Positions 1-10,547 of a DNA stretch of 64,000 nt are shown here, piece by piece. Location: NCBI GenBank assembly GCA_945643635.1, contig CALZFC010000001.1, positions 2,517,501-2,581,500 of the forward strand, written 5' to 3'. Under the pieces are notes generated by a model that saw nothing but the letters and a program-made list of their open reading frames with translations, did not search any database and had not been told where the DNA came from. Positions within the stretch are counted from its first letter, which is position 1. Every line of letters starts with the position of its first letter. The position numbers and the translations under genes were made by a program. Origin of the DNA: Allodiplogaster sudhausi. Lineage: Eukaryota > Nematoda > Chromadorea > Rhabditida > Diplogasteridae.

Positions 1-372
1 AAAACTTCAACAATACTTTTGCTGTCTAGAAAATGTCACAATCTGTGTGCCGTCTAGAAATAATGTTTTCTACAGCGGGACAATGATTCTTGAACAATCA
101 ATTTTCAGCCCATGATAACGAGCAACTGTTCGACATATGTAGTTGAAAAATCAATCTTTTAGGCTACTGCATTACAGACGAAAACAATTGGTTTGCTAAA
201 ATCTTACTTTCAGCGTATCCAATATATTTGCTGTATGAAACAATTTCTTGAAAAAGAATAACGTCGATGGAAATTCTTTAAATGTTACAAATATGTAATT
301 ATTGGTTCCACAACGAAAATAACCGTTTGCGTAATCTTTAAGGTATGCTGGCAGAGGCAAACAACTCTTCAG

Positions 373-1871
373 GTATGCTCGCCTCTTCTGGCATCGCATC
401 GGGCAAGGTGATGATGGACGACCGTGCGGAGCGTGCGCCACTCTATCGCGGCTTCTTCATCTCGCCCATTCATGACCAGGTTTTAGGCAGGCCGTAAAAT
501 AGGAAAGACCGTAAATAGAAAACGACCGTAAAATGTAAAAGTACCGTAAAATAGAAAGGACCGTAAAATATAAAAGTACCGTAAAATGGAAAACTACTGT
601 AAAATTGAAAAGTAACGTAAAATAGGAAACTAATGTTTCACCGTAAAATAAATGTTTTTTTTTACAAAATCGACTTAAAGGAACTATCCATGGAGTATAG
701 AAGCCGCTTGTGAAAAACTAACGTTTGAATTCGCTCACGATATTGCAAAAAGTTTTGGCGGTATGCTAGCACAGTATCCATCACAACAAACTAGACTTTG
801 TGAGCCTTTTTCACTCTGCCTCTCTTATTTTCCCTCGAATCTCAAGCGTGGCTTGCAGCTTCGCACCTAGTTTTCACCTTCTCTCAGATAGAATTAGGGT
901 GTGCATGCGGAGAAAATGGGCAAGGGGTGATGACGTCACACCCTAAATTCTACAGTACGGCGTCGGGAAAATGTGGATTTTCTCCTCAGGGCCCCTTCAG
1001 GACGACGCATTCTCACTTCTCCTAATGATGTTTCTAGTTGAACCGGACAGTATTAACAAAAAAAATCAGCAACATTGTAATCTCCATGGACAGCTCCTTT
1101 AATTTTTTAAGAGCGAAACAATTGTTGGTATAAAGGTGATGCCGCTCGTCAACATGGAGCCCATGATGATCGACAATTGTGACGGTCTACTGAATCGAAG
1201 CGGCTGCTACGATATTGTCAGTCTTGGCGAAACAAATTGGGTAGTGACAACAGTTAATGTCGTATGCGAAGAACTTCAACAGCTAAAATATTGCCATGAA
1301 ACAAATAATAACAATCCAAATGTAAGAAAAAACATAATTTAATAATAAATAACTAAAACACGGCCCGGACCCAGACCAATAGCTAAAATACGGCCCGGAC
1401 CAATAGCTAAAATACGGCCCGAACCATAGCTAAAATACGGCCCGGACCAATAGCTAGAATACGGCTCGAACCAGATCATCACCGACATGCTGACCAACTT
1501 CTGGCCATCGCTCGACGGCCGTCTTCCGCTCGACGAGCCCATCTGCGGCTTTCGCAGCGAGAAGTGCGACTATACGCTGCCAATCGTCGCGGCCGCTCTC
1601 TTCACACTCTTGCTCATCTTCATCGCTGCCGCTTTTCTCATTCACTCATACTTGTCAGTGGCGTGTGGCTTAAAGGAGCACTAAAAACACACGTTTGAAT
1701 TCGCGCCTTTTTTGCCTGACACCATTTTGGCGCGAAATTTAAAGGAAGAAGCTGGCGCTCGACAAGTTGCCCTTCCGAATCTTCCGCAATGACATGCAGA
1801 TGATTGACGACGAGCAAGTCAAGAGCATGGTTATCTTTTCTTTCTTATATTTTTTTTCTTTCTTTCTCTAA

Positions 1872-1912
<41 letters not shown>

Positions 1913-4900
1913 CTCTACCTCCTGTATCACAATGATTTCGTCATCACGTTCATCATGTTTACAGATGAGTTTATTATGTAAAATACTAATTAAATTAATT
2001 GAATAAAAATAAAGTAATATTGAAAAAAAATATTATTTCAATCAATAAATCAATCGATAATTTCACAAACAGCTCTCCATCGGCTCGACTCGCACCAAGA
2101 TGAGCAACACGAGCTTCGCATGCCGCAGTCACGCGATCGTCGGCACGAACACGCACGCCATTTACCACAAGTGCTGTCTGTTCATGTTGTAAAAAAAAAG
2201 TTGAGACTAAGGTGCAATGTTCATAGATCAGAGATCAAAGTTCAAAGAACAAACATCAATGGTCAAAATGAAACTACTAAAATACTTATAAAAACATCTC
2301 GCGCTTCAGATACATCCAGAATCGTCCAATCGCATTCTCGCGTGCCGACAAGAACATGTTCCAACTGGTGCGGCAATAAGTCTACGACAAAATTCTTCAG
2401 AAATAAAACAAAATATAATAAGTAAAATAAATTGATGAAAAAATCAATGAATGATAAATAGGAAATGTATCTTTAAATAAAGAAAAATAAAATAATGTTT
2501 ACATTAAAGATGAAAGCGGTCGTCCATGACAACATTAATCCATTCCTCGGCATCGCTTTCAACGAACGCGAAGAGCTGCTCATCCTGTGGAAGTTTTGCA
2601 ATCGGTTAGAAAATGAATCGTTCTTTGAAGATAGCATTTCTCAAATATGTAAATTCTAGAAAAAAAGAAGAATAAACAAGTACTTTATTCAAAACAACAA
2701 AAAAAAGTATCTTTTCCTCAGAGGAACACTCCAAGACATTATCTACAACGAAGAGATCTCATTCGATGAGAAGTTTCACGCGGCATTCTTGCGAGACATT
2801 GTTGCGGTAATTATTCTCTCTTTTTCTAGAAATGAAAAGTTTCTTTTCTCATCTAACTGTGAAAAATTAACCAATTCTTCAAATGATTAATTAATGAGCA
2901 TTTTTATTCTGTAAATTTATCTAAATTGCGCACAGGGTCTCGAGTACTTGCACGGCTCGGCCATCGGCTATCATGGCTCGATGACGCCGTGGGCGTGCCT
3001 GATCGATCGAAACTGGATGATCAAGTTGACGGATTACGGTAGGTAGATCAAAAAGCCTTATTTAATTTTTTTTAAAGATTTTTAAAGGAGGTCAATCACC
3101 GAAAAATATTTAATGCAGGTTCGAATTGCCGCGTCTGCCCTGTGATTTCTCACTCTCATTATCGCGTGCTATTTCGCAGGTCGTAGAAACCCGCTGCGTG
3201 AAAATAGCACGCGCGAATGAGAGGGAGAAGGGCCGCGTTAATATGAAAAATCACATAATTTTTCGGTGATCGCACTCCTTTAATATTATTTTTTTAGTTG
3301 ATATTTCTTTATATAGTTCCATAGTGAAATAGTAGCATCATGCTTTGAAGGAGTTTCCTATAAATAAAGTGCTCTCACATTGTGTCTCAGGCAAAAAAGT
3401 GCGCGAAATCAAACGTGAGTTTTCGAAATTTCCTTTAAAGGTGTCGCTGAGCCGATCGAACGCTGGGAGAAGAGTCAGCTCATCTCATCGGCGACCCTCA
3501 AGACGGACGATGATAAGAGCTACGCGAAGCAACGGACAAGTAATTTTTTTTTCTTTGTTTTTTTTTTTATTTAAATAAGGCAATGAAAATGATGAAATAT
3601 AATAGCTATTATCTTTAATGTACATAATTATTTAAAAAAGGATTTTAAAACTAAATGGGTATGATAAATACAAGTAAAAATAAAATATAAAATAAAAAAT
3701 TTTACTTTTAAATAAATGAGCATAACTAGCATATTGATCTTTTTTGAATAATAATGATTTTTATTCACTTTTCGGCGCTCTCTACGATGCGCCCGAAATG
3801 CTGACAACCCGCGAGAAGAATCGCACGAATCGAACTGATCAGGTTTTGATAAACATCAGAGGCGAATGCGCCCTGTGAGAGTTGGCGCCAGGGATGTCCA
3901 TAACACGGCCCGGACCGATAGCTAAAACCAGGCCTGAATCAATGTCTAAAACACGGCCCGGCCCAACTTGGCGCCGACCAATGCAAATGGCATGAAAAGC
4001 ATGAGCAGAAAATGGAATGGCAATTGTTTACAACGAAAAAAAATTGCAAAAGGATGATATTTCTATTCATATATTTACAAGGATATCCGCAACAACAAAA
4101 AAACAGTTAACTGCGGAAGATCGATGAAATTGCTTGCAGTCCAAGTTTCAGCCATGGAATTTCTTGTCCCCGTTTTCTGTTTGAAAATATCTCATATGCT
4201 TAGGCGAAAATTTTAGCATTTTCTTAAATAAAAAAATAAAGAAACTAGATGACTCGCATGGAGAAGAAAGAGGCGTACTACATAGTTGACTGATCGGAAT
4301 CGATTAGCGAGATCGATTCGCATGTGTGTCTCTCACAGAGACATTCCGCATGGCTACCGTAATCCTACCGAAACTATGCTAATGTCTTCCTCGTTTGCGC
4401 CAATAGTGGGAGCGCGATTCTCAGAACTGGGAGATGCAAACGAAGAGTCGGCGACAGATGGGCGATCTCTACGGATTCGGCATGGTCATGTACGAGATCA
4501 TCTTCCGCGCTCTTCCGTTCGGCGACGAACAGAACATCTTTGGTATTGATTGCATTGATTTTGATATTAATTTACAAATTTCAAAAAAAAATAATATTTA
4601 AAAATTATAATAATCATTCGATAAATCCTAGCGATTATCGAATGGTAGTCCATTTTCTCTATTGATCTATTGTCTATTGAGAATGGTAAAAAGAAAACGT
4701 AGAATCCGAGAGCGCATGCTACCCAAGCATGCATACACACGCCGCGGCACAGCCGCCTTCAAAAAAGTTGACTTTTCTAGGTGCGCAAAAAGTATTTTGT
4801 CATTGAACTTTTTGTTGACGTAGGAATCCTAAAGAATATTGATCGGGCTGTGTTCGAAGATTAATAGAAGAAAAATGAATCGTTTCAAGGAGGACGATCA

Positions 4901-6452
4901 TCGAGAAAATAATTAAGATTTTTTTTTTCGGTGATCGCTCTCCTTTAATAAGTCTCGCGCCATGTGAGCTTTCTACCTATATTAGTGTTTCAAAGAAGAA
5001 ATCATAGAAGCATGATGGCTCAAGAGCATGGTGCGGTTTCCAAGAGAGGAGGGCTACGATAGGCGCACTCGCACACCAGCAACTCCTCAGCACGGAGAGG
5101 TGGCTGCTGGTGAGGAGGAGGACAGAGGGCCCCGACGCTGTCAAAGAGAGATAAAAAGAGAAGTGGCCAAGGTCAGCTCTATTGTATGTACATACATATG
5201 TATATGTGTGCTTGTTGATATGTAAATTAATACATTTACAACAACAACAACAACAACAAAAAGCGCGTCCCTCGAGTCTTTTTTTATTCCTCTCTTTCTG
5301 TCTTGCTCTATTTCTCGTCAAAAAAATGCCTTATAGCTTTGAAAATACAAATTAATTTTGAAAACGTTGCCAATATTCTTCTCAATTCACAGAGCTTGTC
5401 GACCAGATCAAGGACGGTACCATTCAAGTCAAGCCCATGATACAGCAAGCGCAAGTAATTAGCTCCTCTTTTTCTTGCTCATTATTTTCATTCTACATCG
5501 TCAGGTGTTTTTTTAATTTGCTCTAATCACTTTTCTCTCACTCTCTACCCCTCTCTATGGCTTCTCTCTTTCTCTCTCTGTCGTTCTCTCTACTCTCCAC
5601 CACTCTCCCTCTCGCTCTGTCTTCTTCTCACCTTCTTTCACTCTACTCTGTCTCTCTCTCTATCTCTTTGTCTCTCTCTCTCTCTCTCTTTGTCTCTCTC
5701 TCTCTTTGTCTCTCTCTCTCTCCTCTCCCTCTCCCTCTTCAGTCCCAGCAGCTCCACTCGGAGGTGGCTCAGCTGATTCAAGACTGCTGGCATCGTACGC
5801 CCGAGGCGAGGCCGAGTCTCCGGCGAGTCAAGCTCTACATCGAACTGCATCTCAAGGCGTTCGTTCTTTTCTGTCTTTCTCTTTTTCACTCTCTCAATCT
5901 CGCTCAGTCTTTCTCTCTCTCTCTCGCTCTCTCATCTCTCATGCTCTCTCTCTCTCACTCTCGCATTCATTAAGGGGTTTCCATCGCTTTCTCATCCCCC
6001 ATCTATATCTCGCAATTTCTCTTTCTCTCTTTTTTTCTCTCCTCTTGTATGTCTATGATAGATAGGTATTTTAATGTTCCTACTCTCTTTCTTTTCAGTA
6101 AGGGCTCACTTATCGACAACATGATGCGCATGATGGAACAGGTTTGCTTTTATTTATTTATTTGTTTACTTTTTTTTTACTTATAAATTAAATGATTACA
6201 TAAAGGTTTTTTGTACCAAATTTAAAATCTATAATTTTTCAATTAATGTCGCTCAATCATTATTGAAAACGATTAAAAAATAAACATTTTTCTCTTACAG
6301 TACGCCAACAATCTGGAGAAGCTCGTCAAGGACCGAACGAGCATGCTCGAAGATGCGAACAAGCGAGCGGACAAGCTACTCTCGCAGCTGCTGCCTGGGT
6401 CAGACTCTCCTTCGCTCTCTCTCACTCTCTCCCTCTCCTCTATCTCTCTCTT

Positions 6453-6490
<38 letters not shown>

Positions 6491-8916
6491 GCGCTCTCCC
6501 TGTTTCTCTATCTTTCAAGCTGTTCATATGGATGTATGTATGTATGTACCAGTTTCTTTTGCCAACTCCTTTGATGTTGCAGCCAGGTGGCCAGCGAGCT
6601 CAAACTTGGCCGACCCGTGCCGCCAAAGACTTTCTCCGGCTCGACCGTCATGTTTAGGTGGGCTCTCTCTCACACTCGCTCTCTCTCTCACTCTCTCAAT
6701 CTCTCTCTCTCTCTGCATTTGTCTAACTCTCTCACCTCTCTCGCTCCATCCTTATCATTTAATATCTCCGTGTCCTCTTTCTCTGCTTGCACCAGTCTCT
6801 CTATTTTTGTTCTCCCTCCCTATCATTCTCTCTCTCTCTCTCTCTTTCATTCTTTCTCTCTCTCACTGTCTCTATACTTTCTCTTAATTCTCTCTCTCTC
6901 TCCTCTCTCTCTTTTCCCTCTCTCCCTCCCTCTCTCTCTCTCTCCCTCTCCCTCTCTCTCTCACTCTCTCTCTTTCTCTCTCTCTCTCCAGTGACATTGT
7001 CGGCTTCACCGACATGTGCATGCTGGCGACGCCGGCCGACGTGGTCGCCATGCTGAACGGCGTCTTTGCCGGCTTTGACGAGTTCATCTCGCGACGGGAA
7101 GCGTACAAGGCAAATAATAATCTATATTTTCACGATCGATACTATAATAGCATACAGGACAAAATACACCTTCTTCTTCTTCTTCTTCTTTTAATCAATA
7201 TTATCGATCGATGAAAAAAGTCTCGATTTTTTATATGATAAGTTTATCTTACATATGTACATAGGTATATGTATTTGTTTAAAATAAAGAGGTTAGAAGA
7301 AGAATAAATAAATAATATGTTTGATTGAGGTCGAGACGATCGGCGACGCGTACATGTTCGTGTCGGGCGTGCCGATCGAGAACGGCAATCGGCACTGTGC
7401 ACAGATTGCAGCCATCGCACTCGACATTCACAAGGTGAGCCTGGATGTCTCTCTCTCTCTATCTCTCTCTCTCTCTCTCTCTCTCCTCTCTCGCTCGCTC
7501 TCTTTCTATCTCACTCTCTCTCTCTTTCTCACTTTATCTGGCTCTCGCGCTCTCTCTCTTTTACTCTCTTTCTCTTTTTCTCTCTCGCTCTCTTTATTTC
7601 TCTCACACTTTCTTTGTCTCTCTCTTTTCTTCATCTCTCTTAGTTCCTCCATGACTACCGCGCGCCTCACTCGGGCGCGCGCGTCCGCTGCCGTCTCGGC
7701 GTCTCGTCAGCCCCGTGGCTGCCGCCGTCGTCGGCATGAACGCGCCGAGATACTGCCTCTTTGGAGACACGGTACCAAACTCTTGGACCACATACCTTGG
7801 GCCGGTATTTAGATAACGATATTTTGAGCCGTCTTTTAGGTCCCCGAAAAACCCGGCCCACACTTTTGTGGCCCTGAAAACCTTATCGCATGTTTCTTGG
7901 TATATACGTGTTTGGCGAAACGGTAAAAGCTTGGACTAATGCCAGAATTTGTTTTTTTTTTCTTCTTTTTCGAATACAATATTACCAATTATGAGTGGTG
8001 GGGCGGCGCTGCTTGAATAGGACCACCTCCTAGGGGACCTCGTCCACCCCCTCTTCGGGAACTTGCCACTCCCATTCCGGCGATGTCGTGAGCGGTCTGC
8101 TGCCCCTTCCATTTCCCCTTCCCCCTTTCATCACAACTACTGACTCGCCAATTTCTATTGATTATTTTCAATGTCGTCACATCTTTACGATGTATGAATA
8201 AATAAATAAATAAATAAATAAATAATGGAGAGGCAGATCAAGAGGCTAATAGCTAAGTGAAATACACCCGACTAGACTAGACTAGAACTATGTGCATAGA
8301 AAGATAGGCCACTGTTTAGATCGCAAGAATGTAATCTCGATTCGCAAATTCTTGAGGTGAACATGGCTTCTCGAATGGAGAGCACTGGCGAGCCAGACCG
8401 GACGCAGCTGTCTTCGAATGCGCAAAAGATGCTCGAGCAGCACTACCCAGTACATCACAACGGAGCGAGGCCAGGTCTTCATCAAGGTTAAATCCACGTT
8501 TGAATTCGCGCAATTTTCCCTGAATCTTGAATAAGAAACCGAGCGATGACACGTCTTCATCTAGGTACACACACCTTTCAATAAGCAACGCGAAAAAATT
8601 CAACTTAAATTCGCGCCATTTTGAATCTAGAGAAGAAGTAGAAAAATCATCGAAATGACCGCAAAATTCAGAGAGTCAATTCACGCATCACTTTCTCCGT
8701 CTACGTCTACACTTTAAATTTTTCTAATAATTTTTAGGGACGCTTCACCTTGTAATCAAACCCTGTATAACTTGCAGGGAAAAGGCGATTGCACGACCTA
8801 CTGGCTCGAGGCAACCGGAGGGCGGCGACGCGTACAAGCCACCTTCTCCGCGGATCAACGTGGCGATCGCATCGAAGACACAGACACAACACTTCAGCAC
8901 ACTGCTCGGCATCTAA
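373..8916 (+). CDS. Receptor-type guanylyl cyclase (gcy family), 5' partial, frame-broken near the 3' end
   Basis: Single-pass membrane enzyme making cGMP from GTP, typically in nematode sensory neurons. Exons read in order: ectodomain 373-479 and 1136-1216; end of ectodomain and membrane helix 1475-1653 ([14 protein letters not shown], then about 24 hydrophobic residues); juxtamembrane 1744-1829 ([17 protein letters not shown]); kinase-homology domain 2073-2170, 2310-2367, 2510-2604 ([11 protein letters not shown]), 2722-2806, 2936-3038 (GLEYLHGS), 3441-3539, 3775-3842 (LYDAPEML), 4413-4542 ([13 protein letters not shown]), 5393-5454, 5743-5858 ([14 protein letters not shown]); linker helix 6099-6141, 6301-6398; cyclase domain 6593-6657, 6992-7109 ([10 protein letters not shown]), 7330-7434 ([15 protein letters not shown]), 7644-7771 (PRYCLFGDT), 8357-8486 ([16 protein letters not shown]), 8778-8916. 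The family call is very secure. The last three exons have lengths incompatible with one frame, so this is either a recent pseudogene or contains sequence errors. The start lies upstream of the window. Confidence 0.9.
485..640. repeat. Minisatellite, unit about 20 bp, CCGTAAAATNGAAA
   Basis: Seven or more degenerate tandem copies built on CCGTAAAATAGAAA(A/G), inside the first visible intron of the guanylyl cyclase. No coding potential is seen. Confidence 0.85.
676..1101. mobile_element. MITE-like element, about 425 bp, with terminal inverted repeats
   Basis: The left end AAAGGAACTATCCATGGAG is matched in inverted orientation by the right end CTCCATGGACAGCTCCTTT, so about 17 of 19 terminal bases pair. 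It lies in an intron of the guanylyl cyclase. Internally it holds a copy of the ACGTTTGAATTCGC core found in the short intronic family and a near-palindrome around 886-955 (TTAGGGTGTG against CACACCCTAA). There is no transposase ORF, so it is non-autonomous. Confidence 0.65.
1352..1475. repeat. Minisatellite, unit about 30 bp, ACGGCCCGGACCAATAGCTA
   Basis: Four to five copies directly preceding the exon that encodes the membrane helix. The last repeat provides the polypyrimidine-poor acceptor CGAACCAG. A dispersed relative is at 3898-3967. Confidence 0.85.
1669..1743 (+). mobile_element. Intron-filling GAATTCGCGC short element
   Basis: This element occupies nearly all of the 90 bp intron 1654-1743 of the guanylyl cyclase. 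It starts TTAAAGGAGCAC, carries the core ACACACGTTTGAATTCGCGC, and ends GCGCGAAATTTAAAG exactly at the 3' splice site. Joining the flanking exons keeps the frame (membrane helix then [10 protein letters not shown]). Confidence 0.7.
1867..1918. repeat. CT microsatellite in intron
   Basis: Nearly pure (CT)n with a few TTT interruptions between two kinase-homology exons of the guanylyl cyclase. Confidence 0.9.
3085..3283. mobile_element. Palindromic MITE, about 200 bp
   Basis: Long inverted repeat: the left part TTTAAAGGAGGTCAATCACCG is mirrored by CGGTGATCGCACTCCTTTAA, and the inner arms carry CTCTCATT/CGCGTGCTATTT against AAATAGCACGCGCGAATGAGAG. It is a foldback element without an ORF, located in a guanylyl cyclase intron. 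Shorter relatives are at 4884-4948 and 34500-34640. Confidence 0.8.
3344..3440 (-). mobile_element. GAATTCGCGC-family element ending at a splice acceptor
   Basis: It starts TTGAAGGAGTTT, carries the reverse-oriented core CAGGCAAAAAAGTGCGCGAA, and ends TTTCCTTTAAAG directly at the 3' splice site of the exon beginning at 3441. Confidence 0.65.
3898..3967. repeat. Dispersed copy of the ACGGCCCGG minisatellite unit
   Basis: Two to three units of ACACGGCCCGGACCGATAGC type in a guanylyl cyclase intron, related to the array at 1352-1475. Confidence 0.7.
4884..4948. mobile_element. Short foldback element (internal deletion of the 3085 family)
   Basis: The ends TTTCAAGGAGGACGATCATCG and CGGTGATCGCTCTCCTTTAA form terminal inverted repeats around an AT-rich centre of about 25 bp. 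Confidence 0.65.
5521..5742. repeat. CT-rich tract up to an exon of the guanylyl cyclase
   Basis: Imperfect (CT)n with TTTGTCTC variants fills the end of the intron and acts as its pyrimidine tract before the exon starting at 5743. Similar tracts precede or follow the exons at 6398, 6657, 6992, 7434 and 7644. The long Ser/Leu ORFs in them are artefacts. Confidence 0.85.
6660..6990. repeat. CT-rich tract filling an intron in the cyclase domain region
   Basis: About 330 bp of imperfect CTCTCT with few A or G bases makes up nearly the entire intron between exons ending at 6657 and starting at 6992. Confidence 0.9.
7448..7643. repeat. CT-rich tract filling an intron
   Basis: About 195 bp of imperfect CT repeat occupies the intron between the cyclase exons 7330-7434 and 7644-7771. 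Confidence 0.9.
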
Positions 8917-9959
8917 TCTCTCTCTCTCTCTCTATCCCTCTCTTATTTTCTCTTTCTCTCTCTCTCTCTCTCTCTCTTCCTTTGTCTGTCTACTTCACTC
9001 TCGCCGTCTGACTACCTCTCTTTCTCTATCTGCTTTGGTCTTTAAACCCCATGATATTCACCCTTTTTCTCCTCTCTTACTCATTTTCTCTTGTTCATCA
9101 TGTTTCAATAATAATTTTAACGTTTGTCACTTTAATATGAGCAACAATGAGTAGTAGGTTGCAAAAGTAGACAAATTGATAGTTTTACAAAACTTCTGAA
9201 TCTCTCTTTCTCTCCATCTCACCCCTCTTTCTTTCTCTCTCGCTCGTCTCTCTTTCTCTCTTTCTTTCTCGTTCTCTCACTCTCTCTCTCTTTCTCTCTG
9301 TCTCTCTTCCCTATTGATGATGAGTACCATATTTTTTGCATTGGGATTTTTTTTCTAAATAAATTTTTGATACGTAAAATTTATCTATTTATTGAACAAG
9401 ATTTGATGTTCGACTGACTGCATTATTCATGACTCCTCGCTAAGACATTCGCACAACCGAAGAATTGGTGCTTAAAAGGTGTAGATATTTTGTTTAAAAA
9501 AAACGATTGTTTCATTTGTGAAAACTAAATTGTAGCAATTTAAAGCCTTCTAACCTCATTAGAATGTACTAGTAGCGAAATCAATTATGTAGTTAATATC
9601 GATCTGTATTTTTTCAACAACTTAGAGAGAAATTTGTTGGCAATGTTTCATTTCTTTATTGTTGAAACATAATAAGCAAGTTCTCATTTATTGCACATTC
9701 TTTCGTGTTTTTCTTGCAAATCAATAGTCCGCACAAATGATAAAATTAAATGTCAGACTTATACATTTGTAAATTACATGTATTAACCGTCATAGAGAAC
9801 GATAACAAATATGTATGTATGTATGTATATAAAACAATACTTAAGGAGAAGAAAGTTTGAGTAGAAAGAAAAATTTCATAATTCTAAAAGCTCAATATTT
9901 TCATGCTTCCGAATCTCTTGTAGAAGATAGAAGGAGAGAGAGAGAGAGAGAGTGAAAAC

Positions 9960-9997
<38 letters not shown>

Positions 9998-10547
9998 AGA
10001 GAGAGGGAGCTAAAGCTGTACAACGGGGATGCGAGAGGTCGCGTGCCAGGCACAGGGAAAAAAGATTAGTAAATATTTAAGCCTTTAAAAAAAGCTGCGT
10101 AAATTAACAGGCAATCACCCGTAAGCACCAGCCAACTTTGTGTGGGAGACACCATTAAGGAGGAGGAGGGACGAAAGCGACGAAAGAACCTTAAAATAAA
10201 AAAAATAATAAACGGGACGAAATCTACCGGTAATCTGAGAGAACGTTTTGAAAAGCGCTGTGAATTTGGCAGTATTTGCACCCACATAATCGTGTATTAT
10301 TTGGAGCAGAGTGAGAGCGAGAGAGAGCGAGCGAAAGAGAAAGAGACAGACAGAGAGATTTCTTTGCCTATGACTGATCCCCTTAAAACTTGTGTGCCAA
10401 ATACGCGAGAGGGGAAGAGGCAGCAAAGTGGAGACTATAAGCAGATTACACGAGTCTATTGTATGTATCTATGAACTCACACACGATTTCTCAAACAATT
10501 CCTCGCATTGACTTGATGCTTACAATTATGTGGATACATACATACTT
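8917..10547. other. Gene-free interval with CT and GA tracts
   Basis: It starts at the guanylyl cyclase stop. It holds CT tracts (8917-8980, 9203-9305), an AT-rich stretch with possible poly(A) signals near 9355, an ATGT run near 9812 and GA tracts (9935-10005). No exon-like GC-rich segment is visible. Confidence 0.6.

Noticed and set aside
5557..7812. Ser/Leu-rich open frames over CT tracts
   Set aside because: They cross bona fide cyclase exons in wrong frames and consist of CTCTCT translation.
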